Of a DNA stretch of 8,360 bases, positions 5,093 through 8,360 are shown in pieces. Position 1 is the first letter of the stretch. Each line of letters starts with the position of its first letter. Origin of the DNA: Actinomycetota bacterium (GTDB lineage Bacteria > Actinomycetota > Actinomycetes > S36-B12 > UBA10799). The DNA is taken from NCBI GenBank assembly GCA_030837395.1, contig JAUPKO010000932.1, forward strand, positions 1 to 8,360. The letters run 5' to 3'. The notes under the pieces are model-generated. The model searched no databases, was not told the origin of the DNA, and worked only from the letters and a program-made list of their open reading frames with translations. The position numbers were made by a program, and so were the translations under genes.

Positions 5093-7360
5093 TCACGACC
5101 TGCGGCAGAAGTCCGCGAACGCCTCGGCCGACAGCGGCTTGGTGAAGTAGTAGCCCTGGGCCAGTTCGCAGCCGAGCCGGCCCAGCAGCTCAAAGTCCGC
5201 TGCGTCCTCGACTCCCTCGGCCACCATCGTGGCCCCCATCGCGCTGGCCAGGTCATGCGTGGCGCTCACGGCGGCCTCGCGTTTGGCGGTGTCGGACGTG
5301 CGCAGGAATCGACCGTCGAGTTTGATCTCGTCGACGGGGGTATCCATCAATTGCGCGAGGGAGCTGTAGTCCACCCCGAAGTCATCGATGGCAATCCTGA
5401 CCCCAAGGTCGCGCAGGGCCGCCACCGTGCGAAGACCGCGTTCGGGGTCGGCGCCAATGGCGGTCTCGGTGATCTCAAGCACGAGTCGATGCGCCGGCAA
5501 GCCATGGGCCGCGAGGACGTCGGTCACCATGCTCGGCAGGTTCTCGTCCATGAGGTCGATGCCGGAGATGTTGACGCTCATCCACAGGTCCAGCCCGGAG
5601 TCGAGCCAGTCCCGCAACACGACGCACGACTGCCTGAGCACGGACTGCGTCACCCGACCGATGAGCCCGGCCTGCTCGGCGGCGCCGATGAACTGGTCGG
5701 GGAGGAGCAGGCCACGGGTGGGATGGTGCCAGCGCACGAGCGCCTCGGCACCTGTCACTCGTCGATCCCGTACCCGCACCAACGGCTGGAATACCATCAC
5801 GAGTTCGTCCTGCTTGAGCCCACTGTGCAGTTCCGCCATGAGTCCCAAGGTGCTGTCGTCTGCCGGATCATCGGTCGGATCGAACTCCACGATGCCCTGA
5901 CCTCGGTGACGCGCCTGCGTCAACGCGACATCGGCCGCGCGGAGGCAGGACTCCAGGTTCGTCATCCGGGCAGTGGGCCGGGCGACGCCCACGCAGGTGA
6001 TGACCCGAAAAGACAGTCGCGATAGTTGCACGGGCGCATCCAAGGCCGCCACGGCAGCCTGGGCCACGTCGTCGACTTGGGCGCTGGACGTGACGAGGTC
6101 GGCAAATTCCGACCCCTCGAGTCGGGCCAGGGGGAAGGGTGCCACGACGGGCTGGAGCCGCTGTGCGATCGCCCGCAGCAGTTCGTCGCCGGCCTCGCGG
6201 CCCAGACTGTCGACAACCTCACGAACCCTGGACACGCCGATCAGCACGAGCCCGCCAGGTGGGACGCTGCCGTTCGGCTCCACGTCCTGGCCGACGGTCG
6301 TGAGCCAATGGGCGGCAAGTTCGGAGAAGCCCCGCCGGTTCATTAGCCCTGTGAGGTAGTCCTGTCGTGCTTGCTCGTAGCCTTCACCCGCACGGCGGAG
6401 GTCGGCCATGGTGAGGATCAACCGGACTGATGCCAGCGCGAGTGCGCCGAGTGCCAGAGCGCTCACGAGCAGGGGACCGGAGGCGATGAGAGTCCAAGCG
6501 AGCAGGCCCACTGCCACCAAGGAGACGGCGGCCGGGGTGAACACCGTCCAACGACGGGAGAGTCGGGGACGGTAGTTGTAGGGGTTCGGCAATAGTGCGG
6601 CCGTGATGATCGCAGCGTTGCTGATGGCCCACGTGAGTTCCAGCGGTGTGCCCCCGACGTACGTGTCTGCGGTGACCTGGCTGTAGTAGATGAAGTCGCC
6701 GACGCCCGCCGCGACGATCGAAATCACGATGACCCAGGTTGCCGGGGTGGGGCGGAAGTGTAGCGGTGCCAGGCCGGCGAGGACGATCATGAGGAACACG
6801 ACGTCGAGGACCGGATACAGCAGTGCTGGACTCTCCATGCCGGCGACGCGCGGATCGACCGGATCCTTGGACAGGTAGAACAGCAGGAAGACAGCCGAGG
6901 CGGTCAGGCCCAGCATGAGGCCATCGATGCGTGCGGCCGGGCTGACGGTGCGCCCGCGCTGGGACAGGATGACGAGCCCGCCTCCCAAGAACAGGTACGC
7001 GGTCAAGTACACGAAGTCGCTGACCACCAGTGCCCCGCCGCCGCTGCTATCCACATACATGAAGATCAGGTCTGCGCCGAGATTGAGCGCGAGGTAGGCG
7101 GCGAACAGGTACCATCCCAACCCGACCGTGGCCGACACCCGGCCACGCCCGATCACGATGGCAATGCCCATGAGCATCCAGGCGGAGTACACCACGCCGT
7201 CCCAGAGGACGTCCGCCCCATCTGCTGGCCGCTGCACCAGCACGAGGGAGGCACTGTAGGCGAGGAAGAGAACGGCCGTTCCGGCCGCGAGCAGACGCAC
7301 GTGGGTGGGTTGGGCCGGGTCGCCGCGTTCGGCGAGTGACCCGCGACCCGCCGCCGTCAT
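5093..7360 (-). CDS. Membrane-bound degenerate GGDEF / EAL protein (c-di-GMP signalling)
   Basis: A 755-residue protein. Residues about 20-330 hold some ten hydrophobic segments (LLAAGTAVLFLAYSASLVLV is the first), a membrane sensor of unassigned type. Next comes a GGDEF-type domain (about 333-495) opening with DYLTGLMNRRGF, but its active-site motif is EGSEF (near residue 413), so cyclase activity is unlikely. The EAL domain (about 510-750) keeps EAL (near 538), VNIS, LEITET, IDDFG, EIKLD, AEGVE (near 713) and QGYYF, the metal and substrate residues of c-di-GMP phosphodiesterases. Loop 6 reads DFGVDYSS where DFGxGYSS is usual. I infer a phosphodiesterase, possibly regulated by GTP at the dead GGDEF site. 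ATG 7360 is preferred over GTG 7429 because GGGGGAGGTC lies just before it. Confidence 0.9.
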   Translation of the reverse strand: MTAAGRGSLAERGDPAQPTHVRLLAAGTAVLFLAYSASLVLVQRPADGADVLWDGVVYSAWMLMGIAIVIGRGRVSATVGLGWYLFAAYLALNLGADLIFMYVDSSGGGALVVSDFVYLTAYLFLGGGLVILSQRGRTVSPAARIDGLMLGLTASAVFLLFYLSKDPVDPRVAGMESPALLYPVLDVVFLMIVLAGLAPLHFRPTPATWVIVISIVAAGVGDFIYYSQVTADTYVGGTPLELTWAISNAAIITAALLPNPYNYRPRLSRRWTVFTPAAVSLVAVGLLAWTLIASGPLLVSALALGALALASVRLILTMADLRRAGEGYEQARQDYLTGLMNRRGFSELAAHWLTTVGQDVEPNGSVPPGGLVLIGVSRVREVVDSLGREAGDELLRAIAQRLQPVVAPFPLARLEGSEFADLVTSSAQVDDVAQAAVAALDAPVQLSRLSFRVITCVGVARPTARMTNLESCLRAADVALTQARHRGQGIVEFDPTDDPADDSTLGLMAELHSGLKQDELVMVFQPLVRVRDRRVTGAEALVRWHHPTRGLLLPDQFIGAAEQAGLIGRVTQSVLRQSCVVLRDWLDSGLDLWMSVNISGIDLMDENLPSMVTDVLAAHGLPAHRLVLEITETAIGADPERGLRTVAALRDLGVRIAIDDFGVDYSSLAQLMDTPVDEIKLDGRFLRTSDTAKREAAVSATHDLASAMGATMVAEGVEDAADFELLGRLGCELAQGYYFTKPLSAEAFADFCRRS

Positions 7361-7362
7361 CT

Positions 7363-7370
7363 GACCTCCC
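7363..7370 (-). promoter_or_regulatory. Ribosome binding site deciding the GGDEF/EAL start
   Basis: On the minus strand GGGGGAGGTCAG immediately precedes ATG 7360, an almost ideal Shine-Dalgarno with a short 3-4 base spacer. The alternative GTG at 7429 has none, so the 23 extra residues are probably not made. Confidence 0.7.
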
Positions 7371-7486
7371 CCATGTGTGCTCGCGACTGCCTCGGGTCCA
7401 GACACTCCGGCCCATGTTAGCCGGGCCACCGGCCGCCGGGCGTGCCGTCAGGCCGTCAGGGTCGCCACGCCAGGTTCAGGGTGCCA

Positions 7487-7735
7487 ATGGCGTCGCGTTG
7501 GCTTGGTCGGCCGGTGCTGGATGGTGAAGCCGTCACCGGCGTCGGCCTGTCCGAGATGTACCACCGATTCTTCGCCCTGCAGGTGCGGGCCGCCGCTGAA
7601 CTGCTGGCAGAGGCCCAGTCGGCCGACATGGAACTGGACCGGGCGCGGCTCCTTGACGCGTGGGACGTGCATGTCACCCCGCAGCGCCTCACCAGCTTCT
7701 ATGCCGCCGAATCCGAACTGGTCGACGTTGACTGA
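7487..7735 (+). CDS. Small hypothetical protein, unrecognised
   Basis: An 82-residue, mostly helical, acidic protein: MASRWLGRPVLDGEAV, then GLSEMYHRFFALQVRAAAEL, a helix ADMELDRARLLDAWD and a tail YAAESELVDVD. Third-position GC is high, which supports coding. ATG 7487 has a CAGGG five bases upstream. An earlier ATG (7442) has no RBS, and ATG 7556 is the next choice. It is divergent from the GGDEF/EAL gene, with a shared 126-base region (7361-7486) that contains a tandem GCCGTCAG repeat (7443-7458). After the TGA (7733-7735) the frame continues RFYPKPGRYFAVLSADRP, which also looks protein-like, so the gene may have been longer. No family recognised. Confidence 0.5.
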   Translation: MASRWLGRPVLDGEAVTGVGLSEMYHRFFALQVRAAAELLAEAQSADMELDRARLLDAWDVHVTPQRLTSFYAAESELVDVD

Positions 7736-8079
7736 CGCTTCTACCCCAAGCCGGGCAGGTACTTCGCTGTACTCTCGGCGGATCGCCCCCGTCCTCCAAG
7801 GCGACATCTTTCGTGGTGGATTCGGGGCGTGGTGGCGTCACCCGGCTGCGGTCCGGTCGAGTCGGTCACACAGTGTGGGTGCCGCGGTGGAGCGGCGGGG
7901 GTCCACAGAACTACTACGCCGACCTGCGACTCACGGCGTCCTTGGACGCGGTGTTCCCACAGCGATCCACCCGAGTCGCAGCGTTGTCGCGCGCTGCCTG
8001 GCTGAGCTTGGCCGATCGATTGAGTCGCTAGCTTCCGGCGCGCATGTTCGCGGGATGTCCTCGTGGGACGGATCCGCGG
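7736..8079. other. Stretch of 344 bases without a convincing gene
   Basis: Several frames are open because of the GC content. The only suggestive pieces are the in-frame continuation after 7735 (RFYPKPGRYFAVL) and a plus-strand phrase in another frame near 7787-7840 (IAPVLQGDIFRGGFGAWWRH). They may be scraps of decayed genes. An open frame at 7813-8031 has biased, low-complexity residues and no RBS. No RNA gene or clear terminator was seen. Confidence 0.4.
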
Positions 8080-8360
8080 TCAGTGCACCTCCGGGTTGTC
8101 CGCCCATCCATCCGCACCCGTGGGCAGCGGCAAACCGAAGGCGCGCCACTCGGCCACGGCGTCGGCGACCATCTGCTTGGCCGAGGCCAACGCCCGCTGC
8201 ATGTGCTGGTCGGGTGGGGTGCCGTGCTGCGCGGCCTCCGCCAGGGCGCTCTCGGCGTACCAGGCTCGCTGTCGGCCGGTGATCAGCCGGTCGCTGACGT
8301 CCCCGGCCCGCGCGGTGTCATCCGAGCCGAGCCCGGTGGCCTCGGCGGCGCGCAGCCAGC
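8080..8360 (-). CDS. C-terminal end of an unrecognised protein, running off the right edge
   Basis: Ninety-two codons read on the minus strand from the window edge to TGA (complement of 8080-8082). The sequence begins WLRAAEATGLGSDDTARAGD, continues VSDRLITGRQRAWYAESALA, EAAQHGTPPDQHMQRALASA and ends with an amphipathic helix (KQMVADAVAEWRAFG) and a short tail, LPLPTGADGWADNPEVH. It is charged, Ala-rich and helical, with no membrane segment. There is no start inside the window. Long helix-forming composition and normal GC3 argue for real coding; I do not recognise the family. Confidence 0.6.
   Translation of the reverse strand, partial: WLRAAEATGLGSDDTARAGDVSDRLITGRQRAWYAESALAEAAQHGTPPDQHMQRALASAKQMVADAVAEWRAFGLPLPTGADGWADNPEVH

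Noticed and set aside
4201..5256. Minus-strand frame of about 351 codons opposite the PH-like gene
   Set aside because: It is rich in Arg, Pro, Ser and His with no domain, overlaps the better plus-strand gene antisense, and has no RBS.
5255..6025. Plus-strand frame opposite the EAL gene
   Set aside because: It is antisense to conserved EAL and GGDEF motifs; its openness follows from codon bias.
7813..8031. 72-codon plus-strand frame
   Set aside because: It has biased composition, no RBS and no recognisable pattern.
1..8360. CRISPR array, tRNA, rRNA or insertion-sequence ends
   Set aside because: No regularly spaced repeats, cloverleaf sequence, rRNA signature or transposase motif was found. 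The module copies are diverged duplicates, not a transposon.

Overview
The window is GC-rich, with strong G/C preference at third codon positions, a likely leaderless promoter (TAATCT six bases before an ATG) and protein families typical of actinomycetes (large arylsulfatase, PH-like small protein, YefM/YoeB). I read it as an actinobacterial chromosome segment. I cannot name genus or species. No rRNA, tRNA, CRISPR array or complete insertion sequence was seen.

Positions 1-3127 are a graveyard of toxin-antitoxin genes. One module occurs three times: a leader, a small MNT-type (minimal nucleotidyltransferase fold) antitoxin and a HEPN (HepT/DUF86-type) toxin. Copy 1 (76-847) has an intact toxin but an antitoxin that lost its -10 box, start codon and reading frame. 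Copy 2 (1257-2025) has an intact antitoxin and promoter, but its toxin carries an in-frame TGA before the RNase motif. Copy 3 (about 2840-3127) keeps only the antitoxin tail and the toxin N-terminal half. Between copies 1 and 2 lie a 12-bp perfect inverted repeat, a short gene start and a truncated DUF6036 nucleotidyltransferase remnant. Between copies 2 and 3 lies an unrecognised zinc-ribbon protein gene whose best start signal is in a different frame. The antitoxins lack the GSX10DXD catalytic signature of MntA, and the toxins have HER where HepT has HXY. This suggests a HEPN/pseudo-NTase pair that does not work by AMPylation.

Positions 3228-3717 hold a YefM/YoeB pair: a canonical YoeB with all catalytic residues, and an antitoxin with a good toxin-binding C-terminus but an eroded N-terminus. 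Positions about 3960-4300 hold scraps of a large arylsulfatase. A small PH-like protein gene follows (4432-4830).

From 5093 on the content is more ordinary: a minus-strand multi-pass membrane protein with a degenerate GGDEF (EGSEF) and a largely conserved EAL domain, then a small unrecognised plus-strand gene (7487-7735), a stretch with nothing convincing, and the C-terminal end of a minus-strand gene running off the right edge.

The left half looks like an accessory or recombination-prone locus where toxin-antitoxin modules were duplicated, interrupted and decayed. The right half looks like a c-di-GMP signalling locus.
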